From NCBI GenBank assembly GCA_016716885.1, contig JADJUV010000076.1:1-33588 (forward strand): 33,588 bases of DNA, in the 5' to 3' direction. This document shows positions 17,188 through 27,194 of this stretch, piece after piece. Position numbers and translations under genes: made by a program. The notes under the pieces were generated by a model, which saw only the letters and a list, made by a program, of their open reading frames with translations, had not been told where the DNA came from and did no database searches. Position 1 is the first letter of the stretch. Each line of letters begins with the position of its first letter. The DNA is from Candidatus Trichofilum aggregatum. GTDB taxonomy: Bacteria; Chloroflexota; Anaerolineae; Promineifilales; Promineifilaceae.

Positions 17188-17238
17188 GTAGTGACCGCTT
17201 TAGCGAAGCACGCTTTGAGCCGCCAAAGCGGTCACTAC
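17188..17238. repeat. REP-like inverted repeat, copy 1
   Basis: GTAGTGACCGCTTTAGCG (17188-17205) and CGCCAAAGCGGTCACTAC (17221-17238) pair at 17 of 18 positions. The same arms occur at 30821-30870. Confidence 0.8.
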
Positions 17239-17281
17239 AAACAGAAACGACCCCGCCCCCAGGGATGGGGAACTTTCTAAT

Positions 17282-17323
17282 GTGCCGGTTTTCGAGCGCG
17301 CGGCCGCGCTCGAAAACCGGCAC
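17282..17323. repeat. 19-bp perfect hairpin containing the iterated palindrome
   Basis: GTGCCGGTTTTCGAGCGCG (17282-17300) pairs perfectly with 17305-17323 around the tetraloop CGGC. The apex is CGCGGCCGCG (17299-17308), one of only two intergenic copies of the palindrome. Confidence 0.85.
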
Positions 17324-17412
17324 GCCTTGTATTTTCCCCTTCCCCCCGGGAAGGGGGCAGGGGGTTGGGTCTTCCGACTAGACCTGCCAAAGACTTGTGT
17401 AAAGCTATACTT

Positions 17413-17508
17413 CTCGACATTGGCGTTTTTTGTGCTGACCTCTGGAGATTAAGAGACTGAGAGATTAAGAGATTTCCAGAGGTCGTCCAAATTTTCGCCA
17501 GAGTCGAA
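17413..17508. mobile_element. MITE-like element, family A copy 3 (with 7-bp target duplication)
   Basis: A 96-bp element starting CTCGACATTGGCGTTTTTTG and ending ATTTTCGCCAGAGTCGAA. It is flanked by TATACTT (17406-17412, 17509-17515). The interior contains GACCTCTGGA and TCCAGAGGTC as an inverted repeat and several GAGACTGAGAG words. It is the reverse orientation of the copy at 1840-1930. Confidence 0.75.
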
Positions 17509-17782
17509 TATACTTGAGACTCACCCGTCTCAACGCTTCAGTCGCTTAGAAAATGTTAGATCAAGCCCGTTGCCAGTCAAGGCGCCTTTGAAGATAGTAA
17601 AATCGCAATTATTTACTCGGCCAAGTGTTAATCAGATAATCGAACCGTTACTTTTTTCTTACCAAAAGCCTAGACCTGGCCGCAACTTGATCGTACTATT
17701 CCCATTACTCTATGACGATCACTTTACTTACTAGTCGCATTTCTGTTATTGTAATTATTTACTCTAGTAGATTATTTGTACG

Positions 17783-19726
17783 ATGATAGACTCTTTTGCC
17801 TTCACACAGGCGGTGTTAGACACGCTTAAGGGCCATATAGCAGTGCTTGATCAGGCAGGCACTATCATGGCGGTTAATGAAGCCTGGCGGCGTTTTGGTC
17901 AAAAAAATGGGCTACAAACTCCCGATGCCTGTCTGGGGGTTAACTATGTGGCCGTGTGTGATCAGGTTGTTAGTGAGGATGATGCGGTAGCGCACCTCGT
18001 CGCGGCCGCGATACGGGGTGCGCTTGCCGGTCACAAAGACGGTGCCCGGTTGGAATACTCCTGTCATAGCCCCCAAAAACAGCGTTGGTTTACCGTTCAG
18101 ATTTCCCCTGTCCAGATCAACGATCAGCGCTACGTGGTTATCTGCCACCAAAATATCACCCGGCGTAAACGGGCCGAGATCAAGCTTCAGGAAAGCCACA
18201 CCCGATTCCGCCACGTCTACCAAAACACCGCCGCCCAACTCCAATACCAGTCCATCCTACTGCAAAATGTTTCTGACGCCATCGTAGCCACGGATCAGCA
18301 ATTCAAAGTAACCCATTGGAATCAGGCCGCTGAAACCCTTTATGGTTGGACCGCCGCCGAAGTCTTAGGGCGTCCCGTCCGCGACCTGCTTAAAACTGAA
18401 TATCCTCACAGCACAGAAGAACAGGTGTACCAGGAATTCGTCACGCACGGTCTCTGGAAAGGGGATGTCATACAAATACGAAAAGATGGGGTCAAACGCT
18501 CCATCATGTCATCGGTCTCGGCGTTCAAAGATGAGGCCGGGCAACTCATGGGTGTGGTGGCCGCCAATCGTGATATTACCGAACAGAAAGTGGCGGAAAA
18601 CGCGTTGCGTCAGTCAGAGGAGCGGTTCGCCAAAGCGTTTCATTTTAACCCGGCGGCTCTCATCCTTACGTCATTGATGGATGGCCGCATTTTGGACGTC
18701 AATGAGGCTTATACCCAACTCTTGGGTTACCAACGTGCAGAGGTTGTGGGGCGTTCCGGTCTGGAACTCAACATTATCACGAACCCTGAGGAACGGGCAG
18801 AGGTAACCCGCCGCTTACGAGAAACGGGATCGGTGCGTAATTATGAAACGGTTGTTTATCACCGGGCGGGCAAAAAGCATCATGTCTTGGCCTCTTTGGA
18901 GCCAATGGAAGTGAATGGTGAGCGTTGTATTCTCTCGGCGTTGTATGACATCACGGAGCGCAAAGAAGCGGAAGCCTTATTAGAGCAAACGATGGCTGAA
19001 TTACGCCGCTCCAATCATGATTTGGAGCAGTTTGCTTATGTTGCTTCGCATGATTTGCAGGAGCCTCTGCGGGCGGTGGCGGGCATGGTGCAATTGTTAC
19101 GCCAGCGGTATGGTGGTCAGCTTGATGACCGGGCCGATGAATATATTAGCCATGCGGTGGACGCGGCCGCGCGCATGCAAACGCTCATCAACGACCTGCT
19201 TACCTTTTCCCGGGTGAGTACCAAAGGGCAAACCTTCGCTCCCGTATCCGGCGAAGCCATCCTACAAGACGCCATCAACAGCCTCAAGGTAGCCATTGCC
19301 GAGAGTGGCGCCCTCATCACCCACGATCCCTTGCCGACCTTCCTGGGTGATGCCCGACAACTTACCCAACTCCTGCAAAACCTCATCAGCAACGCCCTTA
19401 AGTTTCGCGGCGAGGCTGTTCCCCACATTCATATCAGGGCCGAAGAAAGCGATGGGGAAGCCTCCGTGGCCGTACAAGACAATGGCATTGGCATTGCCCC
19501 GGAATATTTTGAGCGAATCTTTGTCATTTTTCAGCGACTGCATACGCGCCGGGAATATCCCGGCACCGGTATTGGGCTGGCCCTATGTAAGAAGATAGTT
19601 GAGCGGCATCGCGGCCGCATCTGGGTTACATCCCAGCCAGGCATGGGTTCCACCTTCTTCTTCACCATTCCCACCAGCCAGATGTCCCTTGAGCCAGGGA
19701 AAGGACAGTCCGATGCCCACTTCTAA
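17783..19726 (+). CDS. multi-PAS sensor histidine kinase (soluble)
   Basis: A 647-residue cytoplasmic kinase without transmembrane segments. Three PAS domains are visible: ~10-130 (VLDTLKGHIAVLDQAGTIMA ... NITRRKRAE), ~155-275 (ILLQNVSDAIVATDQQFKV ... RDITEQKVAE) and ~280-400 (YDITERKEAE at its end). HisKA follows with the phospho-accepting His423 in VASHDLQEPLRAV, the form seen in phytochrome-type kinases. HATPase_c: N-box NLISNALKFRGEA, G-boxes DNGIGI and PGTGIGLALCKKI. The last 14 bases overlap the next gene, a stand-alone receiver of the Rcp1 type, which is its expected phosphorylation partner. Signal unknown; no chromophore cysteine can be assigned. Confidence 0.95.
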   Translation: MIDSFAFTQAVLDTLKGHIAVLDQAGTIMAVNEAWRRFGQKNGLQTPDACLGVNYVAVCDQVVSEDDAVAHLVAAAIRGALAGHKDGARLEYSCHSPQKQRWFTVQISPVQINDQRYVVICHQNITRRKRAEIKLQESHTRFRHVYQNTAAQLQYQSILLQNVSDAIVATDQQFKVTHWNQAAETLYGWTAAEVLGRPVRDLLKTEYPHSTEEQVYQEFVTHGLWKGDVIQIRKDGVKRSIMSSVSAFKDEAGQLMGVVAANRDITEQKVAENALRQSEERFAKAFHFNPAALILTSLMDGRILDVNEAYTQLLGYQRAEVVGRSGLELNIITNPEERAEVTRRLRETGSVRNYETVVYHRAGKKHHVLASLEPMEVNGERCILSALYDITERKEAEALLEQTMAELRRSNHDLEQFAYVASHDLQEPLRAVAGMVQLLRQRYGGQLDDRADEYISHAVDAAARMQTLINDLLTFSRVSTKGQTFAPVSGEAILQDAINSLKVAIAESGALITHDPLPTFLGDARQLTQLLQNLISNALKFRGEAVPHIHIRAEESDGEASVAVQDNGIGIAPEYFERIFVIFQRLHTRREYPGTGIGLALCKKIVERHRGRIWVTSQPGMGSTFFFTIPTSQMSLEPGKGQSDAHF

Positions 19727-20162
19727 ACCCATCGAAATACTTCTCATTGAAGATAGCACAACCGACATTTTGATGACCCAAGAGGCTTTGCACGAAGCCG
19801 GACTACCCAACCACCTGAATATCGTGGAAGATGGGGTTAAAGCCCTGGATTTTTTGCGCCAGATCGGTACTTATGCCCAGGCTCCCCGACCAGACCTGAT
19901 CCTGCTTGACCTGAACCTGCCCCGCAAAAACGGTCAGGAAGTCCTGGCCGAAATCAAAAACGATCCCCACCTGCAACAAATTCCCGTCGTTGTCTTAACG
20001 ACATCCAGCGCTGAAGAAGACATCATGAAAGCCTACGCTCTCCACGCCAACTGCTACGTGGTCAAACCCCTGGACTTTATCAGCTTTGTAGAAGTTATTC
20101 GTTCAATTCGTCATTTCTGGTTTACGGTCGTAACCCTGCCCTCGGAGGCGGAGAATGGATAA
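19713..20162 (+). CDS. Rcp1-like single-domain response regulator
   Basis: A 149-residue receiver without output domain. The ATG at 19713 follows AAAGGA and overlaps the kinase end by 14 bases. Conserved residues: E13-D14 (LIEDSTTD), phospho-acceptor Asp66 in LILLDLNLPRKNG, TTSS, and the lysine in VVKPLDF. The extended loop between helix 2 and strand 3 (GTYAQAPRP) and the sequence LDLNLPRKNGQEVL are typical of the Rcp1 family, which takes phosphate from phytochrome-like kinases. It probably relays phosphate from the upstream kinase. The 3' end overlaps the next gene by eight bases. There is no DNA-binding domain. Confidence 0.95.
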   Translation: MPTSKPIEILLIEDSTTDILMTQEALHEAGLPNHLNIVEDGVKALDFLRQIGTYAQAPRPDLILLDLNLPRKNGQEVLAEIKNDPHLQQIPVVVLTTSSAEEDIMKAYALHANCYVVKPLDFISFVEVIRSIRHFWFTVVTLPSEAENG

Positions 20163-23100
20163 ATCCTTCATTACGGTTTTACTCATCGAAGATAATCCGG
20201 CTGATATTATCTTGTTAAGAGAGGCCCTGGCGGAAAACCCGTTAAGCGGCTTTCGTCTGGAAACAGCCGAACGTCTTAGCACGGGGTTACAATGGCTGCG
20301 GGAACACACCTGCGATGTCGTCTTGCTTGACCTGGGCCTGCCGGATAGCCAGGGGTTAGACACCTTTACCCGGCTAGTCCAACAAATCCCCACTACCCCC
20401 ATCATTGTTCTCTCCGGGCAGGCCAACGAAACCGTGGCCGTGGAGGCCGTTCAGGCAGGTGCTCAGGATTATCTGGTCAAAGGGCATAGTAACTCAGCCT
20501 TATTAGGGCGCGCCATTCGTTATGCCATTGAACGCCAACGCGTTCAAATCGCCTTGCAAAACAGCGAGCGCCGTTTTCGTCATCTCATTGAAAACAGCAC
20601 AGATGCTATTTCCCTCGTAGCCGCCGATGGAACCATCCTGTACCAAAGCCCAGCCATCACGCGCATTCTGGGTTACCTGCCAGAGGAAATGGTGGGACAA
20701 AATGCTTTTGGTTTTCTCCATCCAGACGATGTAGCGGCGAGTGTGAAGTCATTGGCTCAGGGTTTACAGCAGCCGAATATTTCCGCTACTAGCCAATTCC
20801 GTTACCTTCACAAAGACGGTCATGAGGTTTGGTTAGAAGGGATCGGCACAAATCGGCTGGCGGAAGAGGGTATTGAGGCTATTGTGATTAATTCTCGGGA
20901 CATCACCGAGCGCATCAGGGCTGAAGAGGTACTACGAAGCAAACACCAGCTTGAGGAGCAAGTGGCCCATATAGCCGAAACGGCCCCTGGGGCGCTATGT
21001 ACCTTCCGGCAACACCCCGATGGAACTTCCAGCATGCCCTATGTTAGCCTGGCCTGGGAGGCGCTGATGGGATTGACTCAGGCAGAGGTTCGGGATGATA
21101 CCACCCTGCTGTGGCAACGTATCCATCCCGATGATCTGGATCATATTGTGCGTGCCATCCAGATTTCAGCTGAGAACATGAGTCCCTGGCGGACGGAGTT
21201 TCGTCTTGTTCATCCACAACTGGAGATTGTTTGGCTTGAAGGCCATTTTACACCGACAACTGAACCAGATGGCTCTATTTTATGGCACGGGTTTATTACC
21301 GATATCAGTGAACGTAAACAGGCTGAGGATGCGATTCGTACCCAGGCTTATGTCCTGGAAAATATTAGCCAGGGCGTGAATTATGTGGATGAACAGGGGA
21401 TCATTCGTTATACCAACCGGGCTTTTGATAAGATGTTTGGTTATGAACCGGGTGAGTTAATTGGTCAACATGTTTCTATCCTGAACGATCTGCCACCAGA
21501 GGAAAATGCGCGTTTTATCGAATCAGTGACAACGATGCTGCATACGCAGGGGTATTGGGCGGGGAAGTCCATAATCGCCAAAAAAATGGCACGCCTATAC
21601 TCACGAGTGCACACGTAACTGGTATGCCGATGTCTGGGCAACTTTTTGCCATCACGGTGCAGGAAGATATTACGGAACGCAAGCGGGCGGAGCAGGCCTT
21701 GCGCCAAAGTGAGGAAAGATTCCGCTCTTTCATTGAGCAGTTAACCGAGGGCGTGACGATCGTTGATGATGAAGGGTTGATTATTGTCTGGAATCAGGCG
21801 CAGGAGCGCATCACCGGGATTCCTCGTTCCCAGGCTCTGGGGCAACAAGCCTGGCAGATACAACGTCAGTTGTTGCACCCGGATCATCCACTGACGAAGC
21901 ATTTGGAAGAGCTGGTGGAAATTGTGCGTGTTCAGCTCGCCACTGATCAAACAGCCCTATTTGAGTCTTCGCTGGAATTGGAACTATGGACGCCTGCCGG
22001 AGAGCAGAAGTTTATTATGCAGGGCGTCTTTCCCATTAAGCAGGGTGATGGGTATTTCATGGGTGGTTTGACGCGGGATATTACGGCGCGCAAACGGATA
22101 GAGGAAGCGTTACGAACCAGTGAAGAGCAGTATCGTACCCTGACGGAACAGATTCCGGCTATTGCTTATATCGAAGATGTGTCGAACCCGGTGGGACGGG
22201 TTTTGTATGTAAGTCCGCAAGTGGAATCGGTGCTGGGGATTGCTGCGGACGACTGGCTCAGCAATGAAGGGAATATCTCGCAAGATCATATTCATCCCGA
22301 TGATCGGGAGCGAATTGTGAGTGAGTATAGTGCCTGTTACCATGAACGTGATTCGTTTGATGCCGAATATCGAATGGTGACAGATGAGGGGCGGGTGGTC
22401 TGGTTTCATGATCAGGCCCGGGTTATTTTGAGCAGGGGGGGAAAACAAAGGTTAATTCATGGGGTGTTGCATGATGTAACGACGCACAAAATGGCGTCGT
22501 TATTGATTCAGCAACAGGCCGAGCATATTCGTCTATTGTATGATGCCAGCCAGGCCCTGAACTGGACGTTGGCGTTGGATAAGATTTATCAGACGGTGTA
22601 TGAGTTTGTTTCTAAAGTGCTACCAAGTGATGGTTTGATAATTTCTAGTTATGACGCGGCCGCGCAGCTTATCACCTGCAACGCTTTTTGGGCCAACCAG
22701 AAGCAACTCGATGTAAGCCTCTTTCCTGCTATTCCCCTGGAGCCAGAAGGGTCCGGAACCCAAAGTCTCGCCATTCGTAGCGGACAGGCCTTGCTGATCA
22801 ATGATTACCAGACCTGGCTGAAACAGACACAAACCACTTATTACGTCAATGATGAGACCGGGGAACTGCTCAATGAACCGATCCCTGATGTTGATATAAC
22901 CCGTTCGGCGCTGATCGTACCGCTCAAGCTAAACGGTCAGGTAACGGGTGTGCTCCAGATATTGAGTTATCAAGCGGACGCTTATCAAGAGAGCCAGTTG
23001 CAGCTCTTGGAAGCCCTGGCCCTGCATATTGCCTCGGCCCAACAGAATGCGTTGCTTTATGCGCAGATGCAAACGGAATTGGCTGAACGTAAGTTAGCTG

Positions 23101-26100
23101 AACAGGCGCTCCGCCAGAATGAGCAGCTTTTGCGGGCCATTATTGATAATGCTACAGGCCTGGTGTGGGTGAAAGATGTGGCTGGCCGGTTCCTGATTAT
23201 GAACCGCTATGGCCTTGAGGTTGCTAATCTGCCTTATGAACAGGTGCTGGATCATACCGTTCATGATCTGTTTCCGGCTGACCTGGCGATTGCCTATACC
23301 CAAAATGATCGTCGGGTTATTACGACCGGGCAGGCCGCTGTTTTTGAGGAAACTGACCGACGTGATGGTCAGGAATTTACTTATCTGGCTACCAAGTTTC
23401 CGCTGCGGGATACAAATGGGCAGATTTACGGCCTGGGGGCGATTTGCACGGATATTACGGTGCGCAAGCAGATGGAGCAGAGTCTGCGTGAGAGTGAGGA
23501 ATGGTTGCGGTTGGCGGTTGATGCCGGTGATTTGGGTACGTGGCGGCAAGATGTGCCCAACGAGATATTGCATCTGGATGATCGCGGCCGCGACATTTAC
23601 GGCTGTACCCAAAATGATGTGCCTGCCCAGCTGATCCGGGAGCGGATTCATCCTGATGATCGGTTGCTGATGAATGAAGCCGTGCAAAATAGCCTCGAAC
23701 GCCAGGATAATTATGGGCAATTCCGGGCCGAATATCGCTACGCTCACCCGGATAACACCATCCATTGGTTGAGCTTGCAGGCGCGGGTTACGTTTGCGGG
23801 CGAAGGGGCTAACCGTCAGGCTGTTTTGGGTGTGGGAACGGTGCAGGATATTACGAAGCGTAAGCAATTGGAGTTGGCCCTGCAAGAGAGCGAAGCTTTG
23901 TTAAAGGCGATTATTGAATCGGCGCTGGATGCGATTGTGACGGTGGATGCGGAGCAACAGATTGTGTTGTTTAACGCGGCCGCGGAGAGGATGTTCCAGT
24001 GCGCGGCCGCGGATGCCATTGGTCAGCTCATGAGCCGGTTCATTCCCGCCCGCTTCCATCAGATGCACACCGACAACCTCGCCTATAGCCACCATTTCAC
24101 TACCAAAGTCGCCCTAGACGCCATCGGTTTACACCCCGATGGCAGCGAATTCCCTCTGGAAGCCTCCTTCGCCCAGGTAGAAGTGGGGGGACGCCACCTG
24201 CGCACCGGCATCATTCGTGATGTCACCGAACGCAAAGAGGCCGAAAAGACCATCCAGGAAGAGCGTCAACACTTCCGCGATCTTTTCGAGAACTCCCCCA
24301 TTGCCACCTGGTTGGAAGATTTCTCGGCCGTTAAGACGTGGCTGGATGGTTTATGGGCCAACGGTGTAACCGACATTAACACCTATCTGACCGAAAACCC
24401 GGAACAGATGGCGACGGTGGTGAGTTTGATTCGGGTGGTGGATGTGAACCAGGCGGCGGTTATGCAAAACGCCGCCTTCGACAAAGAACACCTGATCAGA
24501 AGTATGACCCAACTGCTGACATCAGAAACCTACCCTGACATTCGCCAGGAGATAGAAGCGATCTGGAACAATCAGATCAGTCTGGAATTTGCCCTGAGTG
24601 GTCATCGGCTGGATGGGCGGCCACTGACGGCTATTATTCGTATGGATGTGCCGAAATGGGCGGACAAAGTGGATTATTCACGGGTGATCATTACCAGTAC
24701 CGACATTACGGAGCTGAAACGGGTGGAAAAAGCCCTGCGTGAGAGTGAGGAGCGACTGGGGGGAATTGTGGCTTCGGCCATGGATGCCATTATCACGATA
24801 GATGAAGAGCAACATGTGGTGCTGTTTAACGCGGCCGCGGAACGCATGTTTGGCTGTTCGGCGCACGAGATCATGGGTCATTCCATTAACCGATTTTTAC
24901 CCGAACGGTTCCACCATACCCACAGCCAGGATATTGAACAGTTCAGCCACACCAACACCACCAGCCGGGCTATGGGCCAGTTAGGTGAACTAAGAGCGGT
25001 GCGGATGGATGGCACGGAGTTCCCCATTGAGGCGTCTATTTCACAGACCGCGGCCGCGGGCAAACGCCTCTTTACCGTTATCCTACGTGACATCGCCGAA
25101 CGCAAACAGATGGAAGACGCCCTGACCCAGGAACGGAATCTCCTCGCTTCACGCGTCATCGAACGCACCGCTACGCTGAGTCAGGCCAACGCCGAACTGG
25201 CCCGGGCCAACCGCCTCAAAGATGAATTTCTGTCTAACATGAGCCATGAGCTACGCACGCCGCTCAACGCCATCCTCAACCTGTCAGAATCATTGCAAGA
25301 AGGGGTTTACGGCCCCATCAACGGTGAGCAAAACGAGACCTTACGGATCATCGGTGAAAGCGGTAGCCACCTTCTCGAACTGATCAACGATATTCTCGAC
25401 CTCTCTAAAATCGAAGCCGACAAACTGCAATTACTCCTCACGCCTGTCAACATTGAAGCCATCTGTCAGGCCACGGTGCGCATGTCGCGTGAGCCAGCCA
25501 TTAAGAAGCGACTGCACATTATGATGGAGATTGAGTCGTTTGCCACCCCGCTAATTGCCGATGAGCGCCGCTTGAAACAAATCCTGGTTAATCTATTGAG
25601 CAACGCCATCAAATTCACGCCGGAAGGGGGTCAGATTGGCTTAGAAGTGATCCACGACGCGGCCGCGGAAGCTGTTCGTTTCACCGTTTGGGATACCGGC
25701 ATCGGCATCGCCCATGAACACCTGCCATCCCTCTTCAAACCCTTCGTTCAGCTCGATAGCACCCTCTCCCGACAATACAGCGGCACCGGTCTGGGTCTGG
25801 CCCTGGTCCAACGCCTCGTTGAACTCCACGGTGGCAGCTTCGGGGTCGAAAGCGAACCAGGTCAGGGCAGCCGTTTCTTCTTTACCCTGCCCCTTACCCC
25901 CCTCGACGCCATTCTGGCCCAAAACATGGTGGGAACCAACGATCCCCTGCCCGTGTCACTCCCTTACCCCTACCCGCCATCCGACCAACCCGCCGCCGAC
26001 GCTCCCTTAATCCTCATCGTAGAGGACAACCCCATCAACATCAAAAGCCTGAGCGACTACCTAAACTTCAGAGGGTATCGTACCATGTTGGCTATCAACG

Positions 26101-26366
26101 GCACCGAAGCCCTGCAAATGGCCCTTGAAGCCCGGCCCAATCTCATCATTATGGATGTGCAGATGCCTGAACTAGATGGACTCGAAATTACCCGCCGACT
26201 CCGGCAACTACCGGAATTTGCCACCACCCCCATCATCGCCCTCACCGCCCTGGCCATGCCCTCAGACCGCGAAAAATGTCTACAGGCTGGCATGAACCAC
26301 TATGTCACTAAACCGGTTAGCCTCAAAACATTCATTGAATTGGTAAACGTCATCATCCATCCATGA
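20155..26366 (+). CDS. giant hybrid histidine kinase: REC - ~10 PAS/GAF - HisKA - HATPase - REC (one frameshift)
   Basis: About 2,070 residues, soluble. It starts with a receiver (Asp59 in VVLLDLGLPDSQG). By my reading it continues through three PAS modules, then two more, a GAF domain (about 22520-23080; LYDASQALNWTLALDKIYQT), and five further PAS modules. Most are joined by S/T-rich DITERKxAE-type linkers. HisKA has its histidine at codon 25245 (SNMSHELRTPLNAIL). HATPase_c shows NLLSNAIKFTPEGG, DTGIGI and GTGLGLAL. A C-terminal receiver (LIIMDVQMPELDGLE) completes a phosphorelay design. One G is missing in the GGGG run at 21561-21564; adding it joins AGEVHNRQKNG in frame. The start overlaps the Rcp1-like gene, so the three genes form one operon. 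Seven palindromes; two lie at the same place in two paralogous PAS domains. Confidence 0.93.
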
Positions 26367-26404
26367 TCAACCTAAATCCAGACGTATCTATTCAGGTGCT
26401 CGTT

Positions 26405-26463
26405 CCACGCTCTGCGTGGAATGCTCGCTGCGACGCTCTGCGTCGTGTAGGACGCAGAGCGTC
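26405..26463. repeat. cluster of CGCTCTGCG hairpins
   Basis: CCACG-CTCTG-CGTGG (26405-26419), CGACG-CTCTG-CGTCG, and a perfect 13-bp inverted repeat GACGCTCTGCGTC (26432-26444) against 26451-26463 with a 6-base loop. Alternative pairings are possible between the units. Confidence 0.75.
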
Positions 26464-26523
26464 CCGGATGGTATTCCCACGCAGTTGCACATTAAGAAAT
26501 TAATCGGGTAATGATTGGATATT

Positions 26524-26606
26524 TGTCATTCCGAGCGGAGTCTTCGGAGCGAGGAATCTTTCGACCAGGAAGAGCCAAAGATTCCTCGGCGGACCTCGGA
26601 ATGACA
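26524..26606. repeat. nested inverted-repeat element (TGTCATTCCGAG type)
   Basis: Outer arms TGTCATTCCGAG (26524-26535) and CTCGGAATGACA (26595-26606); inner arms GAGGAATCTTT (26551-26561) and AAAGATTCCTC (26577-26587). Both are perfect. No target duplication visible. Confidence 0.75.
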
Positions 26607-26722
26607 AGTGGCTTGATTATTTTTTTAAACTACAAGAGCGTGGGAATAAGTTCGGACACCTGTATAAATACATCCAGACTATCGTCTGGGATCAAGTTCG
26701 CCAGATTGCGTCAGTTTCCAAT

Positions 26723-26957
26723 GATCTGGGTCATGTCGGTACCGTAACGAGGCAGATCACCGTGATCTGGGTCGTGTTGGTACCGTAACGAGGCGTCCGT
26801 CTGGGTCGTCGGTACCGTAACGAGGCAGATCACCGTGATCTCGGTCGTGTCGGTACCGTAACGAGGCAGATCACCGTGATCTGGGTCATGTCGGTACCGT
26901 AACGAGGCAGATCACCGTGATCTCGGTCGTGTCCGTACCAACACGAGGCAGATCATC
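26723..26957. repeat. 41-bp tandem repeat array, six units
   Basis: Units start at 26723, 26764, about 26805 (shortened to ~32 bp), 26837, 26878 and 26919. Each contains two small palindromes, CGGTACCG (or a one-base variant) and AGATCACCGTGATCT across the unit junction, and the word TAACGAGGC. The first and last units are degenerate at the outer edges, as expected of an array grown from inside. There are no unique spacers, so it is not a CRISPR. Confidence 0.85.
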
Positions 26958-27194
26958 TCATTATTGGGGCATTCGTATCAACTGGAGTTTAGAGCAAGAG
27001 GAGAGAGCGAGAGGAAATTACTCTGGAAAACCCTCTAGCTCTGGCTCTGAACTCTAAACTCAAGTATCAACGAAGAGCCTGTAATTTTCTAATCGGCTCT
27101 TCAGCCTGAACGCTTACTTCATTCCTTTCTAAAATCCGTTGATGGTACCCAACTGAACGGTTATACCTGGTCAATATGATAAGGAGAAAACATT

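Larger units (their letters stand above)
17134..17782. other. intergenic region between MFS and the signalling operon
   Basis: No gene in about 650 bases. In order: a REP-like inverted repeat (17188-17238), a 19-bp hairpin centred on the palindrome (17282-17323), a C/G-rich stretch (17330-17370) and family A element copy 3 (17413-17508). The last stretch, 17580-17782, is visibly AT-rich and free of repeats and probably holds the operon promoter. No convincing -35/-10 pair or ribosome site could be fixed before the start at 17783. Confidence 0.6.
26367..27194. other. 828-bp intergenic region of hairpins and tandem repeats
   Basis: No gene. Contents: two short hairpins and a 13-bp inverted repeat (26405-26463), a nested inverted-repeat element (26524-26606), a CCAGAC-TATC-GTCTGG hairpin near 26676, a 41-bp tandem array (26723-26957), a GAGTTTAGAG/CTCTAAACTC inverted repeat (about 26992-27061), GAAGAGCC/GGCTCTTC (about 27072-27102) and a solo family B end (27108-27117). 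AAGGAG at 27181-27186 is the ribosome site of the next gene. Confidence 0.75.

Noticed and set aside
23094..23885. 263-codon minus-strand frame inside the giant kinase
   Set aside because: The plus strand encodes continuous PAS domains here; the antisense frame has no recognisable domain.
26511..26747. 78-codon open frame after the giant kinase
   Set aside because: It spans the nested inverted repeat and part of the tandem array and has no ribosome site.
26723..26957. CRISPR array
   Set aside because: The 41-bp units abut each other without unique spacers and no cas genes are present; it is a tandem repeat.
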